A stretch of DNA of 64,000 nt from Qipengyuania proteolytica (GTDB lineage Bacteria > Pseudomonadota > Alphaproteobacteria > Sphingomonadales > Sphingomonadaceae): positions 434,001-498,000 of the forward strand of contig NZ_JAIGNN010000002.1 in assembly GCF_019711565.1 (NCBI RefSeq). Direction: 5' to 3'. Made by a program: the position numbers and the translations under genes. This document shows positions 17,942 through 24,590 of the stretch, piece by piece. The stretch's first letter is position 1; each line of letters opens with the position of its first letter. The notes beneath the pieces are model-generated. The model was given only the letters and a program-made list of their open reading frames with translations. It was not told the DNA's origin and did no database searches.

Positions 17942-18935
17942 GGCAAGCATATCAAGGGGGGTGGCCGGGCTGGTCCTGGCCGCCCTTTTTGTTGCGCACT
18001 CTCCGGTTTCGGCCGAGGGACCTTCCGCGCAGCGCGAACTCTATCCCCTAGAGATCTTCCAGCATCGCGAAGACCTGCTCTTCCGGGTCGGCTACCGTCT
18101 CGCCACGGCGAATGCTCCGTTCTGTTCCGACACGGTTGCCGCGTCCGGCCTGCTGTTGCACGATGCCGAAGCCTACGGCGAACCGGCCGCCGTCAGGGCA
18201 TTGTTCGGCCTCGACGGAGATATCGGCGTCCAGTCAGTCGCCCCCGCCTCGCCGGCCTATCTCGCAGGCATTCGTCAGAACGACACGATCGTTTCGCTGG
18301 GCGGTGAGCCGATCACCGGGAAATGGCCGCCGACCGAGCCTCGCTGGCAGAGGGGCCATGCCCTCCACGCCGCCATCGATACCGCGCTGGCAAAAGGCTC
18401 GCTCAGCATAGGTTGGCGCTCAGTCAACGAAGAGATCGCCACGCGAGAAATCCAGCCAGTGCGCGCCTGCGCCTCGCGCTTCGAATTGATCGATTCCTCC
18501 AAGGGAGCCAGCGCGGATGGCAAGCGGGTTCTGGTCGGCGAGAACTTTCCCGGCTTTTCCTACCCTGAGGACGAGTTCGCCGCGGCGGTGGCACATGAGA
18601 TGGCGCATAATCTGCTCGGCCATCTGACCTTGTTCGAAAAAACCGGCCGCAAGCGCAGCCTCGTCAGACTGTCCGAGCGCGATGCCGACCGGTTGATGCC
18701 GTGGCTCCTCGCGAATGCCGGCTACAATCCCTCCGCGGCCATTCGGTTCATGGAGACTTGGGGACCGCGGCATGGCGGCGGCATCCTTCGCAAGCGCACC
18801 CATGACGGCTGGGACGAGCGGGTGGAATTTATCGAGGAAGAACTGGAAAAGATCGAGTCCGCCGAGCGCGAGAGCGGCTCAGCGGACTGGCAGGCGAACT
18901 TCCACCCTTTGCTTTCGCGCCGCTCATTCAAGTAG
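17925..18935 (+). CDS. PDZ-containing M48-like metalloprotease, exported
   Basis: The GTG start at 17925 gives a Sec signal peptide (about 1-30, ending VSAEG). The 336-residue protein has a PDZ-like region (about 95-165, SPAYLAGIRQNDTIVSLGG) and then a zinc-protease motif HEMAHNLLGH (HExxH). A downstream SERDADRL supplies the likely third ligand (ExxxD), as in M48 peptidases. It should act in the periplasm, perhaps in envelope quality control like BepA or LoiP relatives, but the substrate is unknown. It overlaps sapC by 17 bp in another frame, which suggests translational coupling. Confidence 0.82.
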   Translation: MSRLPKASISRGVAGLVLAALFVAHSPVSAEGPSAQRELYPLEIFQHREDLLFRVGYRLATANAPFCSDTVAASGLLLHDAEAYGEPAAVRALFGLDGDIGVQSVAPASPAYLAGIRQNDTIVSLGGEPITGKWPPTEPRWQRGHALHAAIDTALAKGSLSIGWRSVNEEIATREIQPVRACASRFELIDSSKGASADGKRVLVGENFPGFSYPEDEFAAAVAHEMAHNLLGHLTLFEKTGRKRSLVRLSERDADRLMPWLLANAGYNPSAAIRFMETWGPRHGGGILRKRTHDGWDERVEFIEEELEKIESAERESGSADWQANFHPLLSRRSFK

Positions 18936-18970
18936 TGACTTCAAGCTTGGCTCGTCTAAGGAGAGCACCC

Positions 18971-18989
18971 TGAGACAAAGACCGTCTCA
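18971..18989. promoter_or_regulatory. Perfect inverted repeat upstream of manC
   Basis: TGAGAC-N7-GTCTCA lies 28-46 bp before the manC ATG. Its size fits a dimeric repressor or activator site, and it is the only clear dyad in the 81-bp gap. No named regulator motif is recognised. Confidence 0.4.
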
Positions 18990-19016
18990 TGCAATGCAGT
19001 TGTCGAGGAGTTTTCG

Positions 19017-20054
19017 ATGCCAAGAATTGTGCCGGTTGTTCTTTGCGGAGGAAGCGGAACCCGGCTTTGGCCAAGAAGTCGGGCGGAGCGGCCCAAGCCG
19101 TTCATACCTCTCCTGGGCGAGCGGACCTTGTACCAAGCGACCCTCGATCGTTGCGCAAACAGGACGGTGTTCAGCGCACCCATCGTCGTTGTCGGCAAAA
19201 AACACCTTCAATTCGCAAAACCGCAAGCACATGACATCGCGGCGGATGCTCAATTCATCGTCGAGCCTATAGGGCGTAACACAGCGCCAGCCATCGCTCT
19301 TGCAGCATTGGCGATGGATCCGCAGGATGTGATGCTGGTATGCCCCAGCGATCACCACATTATCGATAAGGCCGCTTTCGTAGACGCCGCCAAATTGGCT
19401 GCTGCCCTCGCGAGCGATGATTGGCTCGTTTCATTCGGTATTGAAGCGACCGCCCCGGAAACCGGCTATGGCTACATCCGCAGAGGCGAGGCGCTGGGAT
19501 CAGGTTTTCGCGTGCACAGTTTCGTGGAGAAGCCCAATCTCGAAACAGCCCTGACGTTCCTCGAAGATGGCAACTACGCCTGGAACGGTGGGATTTTCGC
19601 GTTTCGCGCCGGACACTTCATCGATGAGCTTGCAACCTATCGCCCTCAACTGCTCGCCCAAACCGTAAAGTCCTTTGATGCAGGCATCCGCAAGGACACG
19701 TCCTTCGAGCCAGATGAGTCCCTGTTTGCCGACGTTCCCGGGGAATCAGTGGATTATGCCGTCATGGAAAACACGGATCGCGCGGCTATGGTCGACGCGC
19801 AGATCGGATGGTCCGATATCGGCAATTGGGATGCCTTGTACCAGAAGCGGAAGGCCGACACAGAGGGCAACGTGATAGTGGGCGGGGGTGAAATCATAGA
19901 TGCGTCCGGAACGATGATCGATACGGATGGGCCCCATGTGACGGTCATCGGCGTCGAGGACGTGATCGTCATCATTGATGGCGATGACGTGCTGGTCACG
20001 GCTCGCAGCGCCGTCCAGAGCGTGGGCCAGGCACGGAGGGTCAAGGCACTATGA
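19017..20054 (+). CDS. manC: Mannose-1-phosphate guanylyltransferase
   Basis: ManC makes GDP-mannose from GTP and mannose-1-phosphate, the donor for mannose-containing polysaccharides. The 345-residue protein has the nucleotidyltransferase signature CGGSGTRLWPRSR near the N-terminus, the FVEKP motif at about residue 178, and the WSDIGNWDALY segment. It lacks the C-terminal isomerase domain of the long bifunctional enzymes; here manA follows as a separate gene with a 4-bp ATGA overlap. GAGGAG lies 6 bp before the ATG. GC content and codon use are less biased than in the preceding housekeeping genes. Confidence 0.94.
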   Translation: MPRIVPVVLCGGSGTRLWPRSRAERPKPFIPLLGERTLYQATLDRCANRTVFSAPIVVVGKKHLQFAKPQAHDIAADAQFIVEPIGRNTAPAIALAALAMDPQDVMLVCPSDHHIIDKAAFVDAAKLAAALASDDWLVSFGIEATAPETGYGYIRRGEALGSGFRVHSFVEKPNLETALTFLEDGNYAWNGGIFAFRAGHFIDELATYRPQLLAQTVKSFDAGIRKDTSFEPDESLFADVPGESVDYAVMENTDRAAMVDAQIGWSDIGNWDALYQKRKADTEGNVIVGGGEIIDASGTMIDTDGPHVTVIGVEDVIVIIDGDDVLVTARSAVQSVGQARRVKAL

Positions 20055-20848
20055 TCCGCAGGCTTCCGCGGGGGTTCGTCGAAAAGGTATGGGGTGTCGA
20101 CCGGCTGCCCCCCCCCTTCCCCCACCCTTCGGAAAGCCGCATTGGCGAAGTCTGGTTCAAGCCTCCGGCCGAACTCGATCAGCTCCTTGTGAAGTACATC
20201 TTCGCAAGTGAGAGACTTTCCATACAAAACCACCCCGATGATGAGCAGGCGGTAAAACTGGGGCTCGGCCGCGAGGGCAAGAGCGAATGCTGGGTAATTC
20301 TTGACGCGGATGAAGGAGCGACAATTGCCGCTGGCTTCCGCGAAACCTTGTCGAAGGAGGAAGTTCGCAGGGCAGCCGTGGATGGCTCTATTGTTGAAGA
20401 CCTCGTCTGGCATGAAGTCCGGCCTGGTGACGCTTTCTATATTCCCGCCGGCACAGTGCACGCCATTGGCGGCGGGGTAAGCTTGATCGAGGTACAACAG
20501 AACAGCGACGTCACATTTCGCCTGTTCGATTACGGAAGGCCTCGGGAACTGCACCTCGATCAGGGGGTGGCAGTCGCAGATCTCGCTCCCTACCCCGAAA
20601 GGTTCCGCACGCGAATGAATGATGACTGCGGCGTTATCGTCGACGGCCCGCATTTCCGGCTTACCTACGCCAGAGCCGGGATCACTCCCCCCCAGCCTCT
20701 CGCAGGTCCAGCACTAGTAATACCATTCTCGGGAAGGCTGCTGATTGACGACGAGTGGGTTGAGGCCGGGGAATGCGTGCTGGTAGCTGAGCTGACAGAT
20801 ATGGCCTTGGAGGGTTCAGGGCTCGCATTGATCGCTCAAGCGATGTGA
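20051..20848 (+). CDS. manA: Mannose-6-phosphate isomerase, class I
   Basis: ManA interconverts fructose-6-phosphate and mannose-6-phosphate, the first step towards GDP-mannose. The 265-residue cupin has the zinc-site motifs QNHPDDE (about 72-78) and IPAGTVHAIGGG (about 134-145), followed by VQQNSDVTFRLFDYGR, as in short class I isomerases. The start overlaps the manC stop by four bases, so the two form a tight operon. A phosphomannomutase is not present nearby. The gene is followed by a probable small RNA gene. Confidence 0.92.
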   Translation: MIRRLPRGFVEKVWGVDRLPPPFPHPSESRIGEVWFKPPAELDQLLVKYIFASERLSIQNHPDDEQAVKLGLGREGKSECWVILDADEGATIAAGFRETLSKEEVRRAAVDGSIVEDLVWHEVRPGDAFYIPAGTVHAIGGGVSLIEVQQNSDVTFRLFDYGRPRELHLDQGVAVADLAPYPERFRTRMNDDCGVIVDGPHFRLTYARAGITPPQPLAGPALVIPFSGRLLIDDEWVEAGECVLVAELTDMALEGSGLALIAQAM

Positions 20849-20943
20849 CAAGCGACGAAGCGCTCTTCTTGCAAGGCGAAGCATCGTCCGGGCCGCGCGA
20901 TCCATCCCTTGAACGAGCTAGCTGCATCACCATTTATGGCATG

Positions 20944-21044
20944 CCGGGCGATGCTTCCCTCATGGCTCGTTCGGCAATGCACGTGAGTGCATTTCCTCCC
21001 TGAACCTTGGCACCCCGCGATATCTTCACGCGGGGTGTTTTTTG
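20944..21044 (+). ncRNA. Candidate alpha-r14/MmgR-type small RNA
   Basis: A perfect 7-bp hairpin with a GTGA (GNRA) tetraloop (AATGCAC/GTGCATT, 20976-20993) runs into TTTCCTCCCT (20992-21001) and then an intrinsic terminator (21011-21044). UUUCCUCCCU is, as I recall, the ultra-conserved single-stranded motif of the alphaproteobacterial alpha-r14 sRNAs. Their best-known member, MmgR of Sinorhizobium meliloti, affects polyhydroxybutyrate accumulation. A plausible promoter precedes it: TTGAAC (20909-20914) and TTTATG (20933-20938), 18 bp apart. The 5' end is estimated from that promoter. The anti-Shine-Dalgarno-like motif suggests translational repression of mRNAs. Confidence 0.72.
21011..21044 (+). 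terminator. Intrinsic terminator of the small RNA
   Basis: CACCCCGCG (21011-21019) pairs with CGCGGGGTG (21030-21038) around a short loop and is followed by a run of T. This is one of the strongest intrinsic terminators in the window. It lies 9 bp from the end of the convergent amidohydrolase gene. Confidence 0.88.
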
Positions 21045-21052
21045 TCGGGCAG

Positions 21053-22024
21053 TTATTCCGCCGCCTGTGACAGACGCGATGAAGGGCCGAGTTGCAGCAC
21101 CTCATTGCCGAGGGCCTCGACGAGCCCTGCAACCAGCCGTGCGATGGCGGGCAAGCGCGCGCTGGTTTGGTCAAGCCGCGCGTCGAGATATAGGCTGCGG
21201 CAGATTTCCACCTGGATGGCATGAATACCTCGCATGGGCTGGCCATAGCGATCTAGCATGTGCCCGCCAGAATAGGGCCGGTTATGGGCGACGCGGCGGG
21301 CGTGGCCGGCCAAGTACCGCATGGCGAGGTCCGCCAGTCCCGCATCGCAAGCCGCGCCGAAGCGGTCACCCACGACAAATTCGGCCGGGAGTTGATCCGG
21401 CGAAGAGGACCTAAGCGGCGGCATCGAATGCAAATCGAGCAGCAGCGCCGCCCCGTACGCGTCACGCAAACGCTCCAACTCCCGCCCGAGCGCCAGATGG
21501 TAGGGCGTGTAGATCGCGGCGATGCGCCTGTCGATTTCCTCGCGAGCGATCGGATTGCGCCAGATTTCCCCCATGCCCGAAACCCGGCGAGGAATGAGTC
21601 CAAGCCCGTTCCTTGACCTGCGGTTGACCAGCGAGTTGCGCGTGGCGCGCGGGCGGCTGCCAGTGACCATACCCCAGTCGATATCGTCGGTCGACCGATT
21701 GAGGTCGATCATGGCCCTCGGCGCATGCGCCAGCAGGCAGGACACCTGGGACCGCCGCGCCGCCAGCTTGCCTACCTCCCCGACATGGCGATCCTCCAGC
21801 CTCAAGCGCACCTGGGCCGGATCGCGAAGGGCATCTATTATCGCATCGGGATAGGCGGTCCCACCGTGGGGTATCGCGATGAGGATCGGCAATCCGCGCG
21901 ACGTCTGTCGCCAGAGACTATAGGCAGGGGCCGCGATGCAGCCTGGAATGTTCCCGCCGGTCTCATCCGCACTTCTGTCCACGTGGTTCTTCAAGTCGAA
22001 TCCTGAGAGATATGCCTCAACCAT
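21053..22024 (-). CDS. N-formylglutamate amidohydrolase family protein
   Basis: The 323-residue protein belongs to the N-formylglutamate amidohydrolase family. Visible signatures include IAIPHGGTAYP, the RAMIDLNRS block, LLLDLHSMPP, VVGDRFG and the C-terminal IQVEICRSLYLD. Members release formate from N-formylglutamate in histidine degradation (HutG), but many alphaproteobacterial copies stand outside hut operons, as here, and their role is uncertain. The ATG at 22024 fits the family length. It is divergent from cpdR, with 127 bp between them. Confidence 0.88.
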   Translation of the reverse strand: MVEAYLSGFDLKNHVDRSADETGGNIPGCIAAPAYSLWRQTSRGLPILIAIPHGGTAYPDAIIDALRDPAQVRLRLEDRHVGEVGKLAARRSQVSCLLAHAPRAMIDLNRSTDDIDWGMVTGSRPRATRNSLVNRRSRNGLGLIPRRVSGMGEIWRNPIAREEIDRRIAAIYTPYHLALGRELERLRDAYGAALLLDLHSMPPLRSSSPDQLPAEFVVGDRFGAACDAGLADLAMRYLAGHARRVAHNRPYSGGHMLDRYGQPMRGIHAIQVEICRSLYLDARLDQTSARLPAIARLVAGLVEALGNEVLQLGPSSRLSQAAE

Positions 22025-22151
22025 AGAGGCGGCGGAGCTTGGAGCAAGGGGCTTCGGCCGGGCTCGCCTACGCGAGATGCCCCACCCAAAACCTTTGCGC
22101 TCCGATTGGATTCTACATGGTTTTTTAAGCGCTCGGCTTTAGGATGGTGGC

Positions 22152-22541
22152 ATGACCGGAAACGCCACCCAGAAGATCTTGCTAGCCGAAGACGACGACG
22201 CGATGCGTGTCTACCTTGCACGCGCCCTCCAAAACGCTGGCTACACCGTCGATTCGGTCGATCGTGGCACTGCCGCACTCCCATTGCTTGAACAGGGCGA
22301 CTACGATCTCCTGTTGTCGGACATCGTGATGCCCGAAATGGACGGTATCGAACTGGCCCAGCGGTGCAACGAACTCAGCCCAGATACCAAGGTCATGTTC
22401 ATCACTGGCTTCGCGGCCGTAACCCTGAAGGCCAGCCGCGAGCAGCCGCATGCGAAAGTGCTGTCGAAGCCCTTCCACCTGCGCGATCTCGTGCTTGAGG
22501 TGGAACGCGCCCTCGAAGAAAAAGTTAGCGCGCGCCTATAA
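22152..22541 (+). CDS. cpdR: Response regulator CpdR
   Basis: This 129-residue, single-domain receiver has the acidic pocket EDDD (13-16), the phospho-acceptor Asp57 in LLSDIVMPEMDGIEL, the FITGFAAVTL segment and the KVLSKPFHLRDLV block characteristic of CpdR. In Caulobacter, unphosphorylated CpdR brings substrates to the ClpXP protease at the cell pole. Phosphorylation by CckA through ChpT switches this off. CckA is encoded about 37 kb away in this window. The gene is divergent from the amidohydrolase and lies just before tRNA-Val. Confidence 0.9.
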   Translation: MTGNATQKILLAEDDDAMRVYLARALQNAGYTVDSVDRGTAALPLLEQGDYDLLLSDIVMPEMDGIELAQRCNELSPDTKVMFITGFAAVTLKASREQPHAKVLSKPFHLRDLVLEVERALEEKVSARL

Positions 22542-22620
22542 CGGGCCATTTGGCCTTGCGCGGTTTCTGAAGGCTCGCTAAAGGACCGCCCTGCTCCGCA
22601 ACCGGGGCCGTTCGATGCGT

Positions 22621-22695
22621 GGGCGTATAGCTCAGTGGTAGAGCACTGTGTTGACATCGCAGGGGTCGGAAGTTCGAACCTTCCTACGCCCACCA
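22621..22695 (+). tRNA. tRNA-Val (anticodon GAC)
   Basis: The 75-nt sequence folds as a complete cloverleaf. The acceptor stem is GGGCGTA/TACGCCC, the D stem GCTC/GAGC, and the anticodon stem CTGTG/CGCAG with loop TTGACAT (anticodon GAC). The T stem is GGAAG/CTTCC with loop TTCGAAC, and CCA is encoded at the 3' end. It reads GUC and, by wobble, GUU codons. Confidence 0.97.
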
Positions 22696-22718
22696 TCCAC
22701 ACCAGGAGCCGTGAACAA

Positions 22719-22746
22719 GCCCGCCCCCATTGAGGCGGGCTTTTTT
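22719..22746 (+). terminator. Intrinsic terminator after tRNA-Val
   Basis: GCCCGCC (22719-22725) and GGCGGGC (22734-22740) form a 7-bp GC stem, followed by six T. It lies 24 bp after the tRNA and should end the tRNA transcript. It also argues against any reading frame that crosses it. Confidence 0.92.
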
Positions 22747-22867
22747 ATGTCACTCCAATCAAATATCTGGAGCGGGGTGTGCACCGAACCGTTGCAACCA
22801 GTTGCACCAATCGCATTACCGGCAACGTAAAATGGGTTCGTTTGGAATTGTATCAGCTGGAGAACGC

Positions 22868-23323
22868 ATGACTAGCGATAGACAGATCGCAGCTAACCGC
22901 CGGAACGCGCGGAGAAGCACTGGGCCTCGCACAGAAACAGGCCGTGCGATCAGCAGCAGAAATGCCGAGCGACATGGGGTTCTAAGTGAGAGAGTCGTCT
23001 CGGACATCGAGGATAGCGAACTATACAGCAATATGCTCTCGGCACTCATGGCCGAATACGATCCAATGACCGAGACTGAAACGCTTCTGGTCGAACGACT
23101 GGCGAACCTATTTTGGCGAGAGCGACGGCTTATCCAGGCAGAGAGATCCGAGCTCAATATGCCGAACGGTGACCCAAACGCGATCGTAATTGGGACCAGT
23201 GCCGCCTTGCCGATGGGGCAACAATTATTGATTGGTCGATATCAAAGTATGCTTACAAATCAAATATCTTCAACAATAATGCAAATTCAAAGAATTCAAA
23301 ATAGCCTTCACTCTGATTTGTAA
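22868..23323 (+). CDS. Small protein with an ANRRNA...STGPRT...NAxxHG N-terminus, function unknown
   Basis: The 151-residue product opens with QIAANRRNARRSTGPRT and SSRNAERHG. This motif pair occurs at the start of a large group of uncharacterised bacterial proteins, often present in several copies per genome. The rest is predicted helical and polar, with a YDPMTETETLLVERLANLFWRE-type segment also typical of that group. The ATG at 22868 is chosen because GGAG lies 7 bp upstream, whereas the longer frame crosses the tRNA terminator. The gene is AT-rich and sits between tRNA-Val and a decayed tRNA-Val copy, which suggests transfer. No catalytic motif is visible. Confidence 0.75.
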   Translation: MTSDRQIAANRRNARRSTGPRTETGRAISSRNAERHGVLSERVVSDIEDSELYSNMLSALMAEYDPMTETETLLVERLANLFWRERRLIQAERSELNMPNGDPNAIVIGTSAALPMGQQLLIGRYQSMLTNQISSTIMQIQRIQNSLHSDL

Positions 23324-23654
23324 CACTAACACTAACATCATAAAACATCGTTAAATAAATAATTCTTAATCCATAAACTTATAACCATTGCTCATTAAAG
23401 ATCCCATCTTTTAGATGAAATTTTATCCCAAAAACCTACTTTCGTTCTTAATAGGTCACGTCCAAATTTGGAGTTGGCGTATGCTCAGTGGTGAGCAATA
23501 GGCTGACAACACAGTGGTCGGAGGGTCGAACCTTCCTACCTCCATCACCCATTCTCCGTAACCGGGAATAAGAGCAGTCTCTCAGTCGCCTGCGGTCGAG
23601 CGACAGGCTTGGGGTACTAGTCTGGCAGACGAATGCGTCGCCGGCTTTTGCGTC
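23324..23654. other. AT-rich gene-free stretch, part of the tRNA-Val-linked island
   Basis: These 331 bases hold no credible gene. The first 130 are strikingly AT-rich for this genome (runs such as TTAAATAAATAATTCTTAA). The second part contains the decayed tRNA copy, after which base composition returns to normal towards the lipoprotein gene. No integrase gene is present. Confidence 0.7.
23470..23547 (+). pseudogene. Degenerate tRNA-Val(GAC)-like sequence
   Basis: This stretch can be aligned by eye along its whole length with the intact tRNA-Val 850 bp upstream. The D arm (GCTCAGTGGT then GAGC), anticodon GAC in CTGACAA, GGTCGG, and the T arm GGAGG/CTTCC around GTCGAAC are all recognisable. 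The anticodon stem (ATAGG/CACAG) no longer pairs, the acceptor stem is broken, and CCA has become TCA. It is therefore a dead copy. Because both tRNA halves are present, it is not just the 3' attachment-site fragment that most integrases leave behind. Confidence 0.75.
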
Positions 23655-24590
23655 TCATTCTTCCACTTTGTCATACACCAGTCGAAAACCGACATGTCCG
23701 GTTCCAAGGCTGGTGTCGCGCGCCTGCCGCGCCGAGGGTCGATAGCGCTGACAATAATTCGCGGCACAAAGATAGCTGCCCCCCTTTATGACCCTGCCCA
23801 GCGTCATATCGTCCTCGTAGAAATCGCTGGTCATTTCCCACACGTTGCCGACCATATCATACAGGCGCCTTACATTCGGCGCGAAACAACCTACTGGCGC
23901 GAGGCCTTTGAAGCCATCTTCGCCCGTATCAACAGCTGGGAAAAGTCCGTGCCAGGTGTTCGCTTGCGTGGGCTGGGTCCGGCTCGGCGGATCACTCGGG
24001 GCGGCCGCGTACTCCCATTCCGCTTCGGTCGGGAGCCGCCCTTTGCTCCAGCGCGCAAAGGCCGTCATGTCGTCGTATGTGAGGTGAACGACCGGTTCGT
24101 CGTCCCGTGCAACCGGACCGTCCGGGCCATGAGGCTTGAGCCAATATGCACCGGGGACATAGGTCCACATGCCTTCCGCAGACCGTGGAGCCGAACGGGG
24201 CGGCATGAAAACTGCCGAGCCTGGCTTGAGTAGTTCTTCCGGTACCTGCTCTGCGGGCACACCGAACAGTGATGGATCGACCGGCTTCTCGGCGCCCGTG
24301 ACATAGCCGGTTGCGTCAACAAAAGCTGCGAATTGCCGGTTGGTAACTTCATGCGGATCGATCCAGAAGCCATCGACATGCACGCGCCGTCGCGGTCCTT
24401 CCTCCGGATACGCCTTGTCGTCACCCATCATAAAAGTGCCGGACTCGATCCGCACGGGTGTGTCGTCCAGTTTTGCGCACGTCACCGCCTCAGGTAGGGC
24501 ATCCGACGTGGCCGCGGAATCGCATGCTGCCAGCACAAGTGTGGAGAGCCCGGCCAAGCAGACTACGGCCCATCGCAATCGCGACCTCAT
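23655..24590 (-). CDS. Formylglycine-generating enzyme, exported lipoprotein
   Basis: The 311-residue protein has a lipoprotein signal (LVLAAC, Cys23) and a full FGE-sulfatase domain. The motif GGSYLCAANYCQRYRPSAR contains Cys275 and Cys280, the copper-binding pair that true formylglycine-generating enzymes use to oxidise a sulfatase active-site Cys. The ATG at 24590 overlaps the sulfatase stop (ATGA), so enzyme and substrate are coupled. A longer frame to 24677 overlaps the sulfatase and is rejected. Known bacterial FGEs are mostly cytoplasmic; a lipid-anchored one would modify the sulfatase after export, as human FGE does in the ER. Export is inferred from the signal sequence. Confidence 0.87.
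   Translation of the reverse strand: MRSRLRWAVVCLAGLSTLVLAACDSAATSDALPEAVTCAKLDDTPVRIESGTFMMGDDKAYPEEGPRRRVHVDGFWIDPHEVTNRQFAAFVDATGYVTGAEKPVDPSLFGVPAEQVPEELLKPGSAVFMPPRSAPRSAEGMWTYVPGAYWLKPHGPDGPVARDDEPVVHLTYDDMTAFARWSKGRLPTEAEWEYAAAPSDPPSRTQPTQANTWHGLFPAVDTGEDGFKGLAPVGCFAPNVRRLYDMVGNVWEMTSDFYEDDMTLGRVIKGGSYLCAANYCQRYRPSARQARDTSLGTGHVGFRLVYDKVEE

Noticed and set aside
20845..21003. A 52-codon frame starting with GTG that overlaps the manA stop (GTGA)
   Set aside because: The overlap is tempting, but there is no family likeness, and its 3' half contains the sRNA-type hairpin, the TTTCCTCCCT motif and the terminator entry. The RNA reading explains more.
22730..22867. A 46-residue N-terminal extension of the NAxxHG-family protein
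   Set aside because: It would begin inside the tRNA-Val terminator. A good GGAG site and the motif-bearing start are at 22868.
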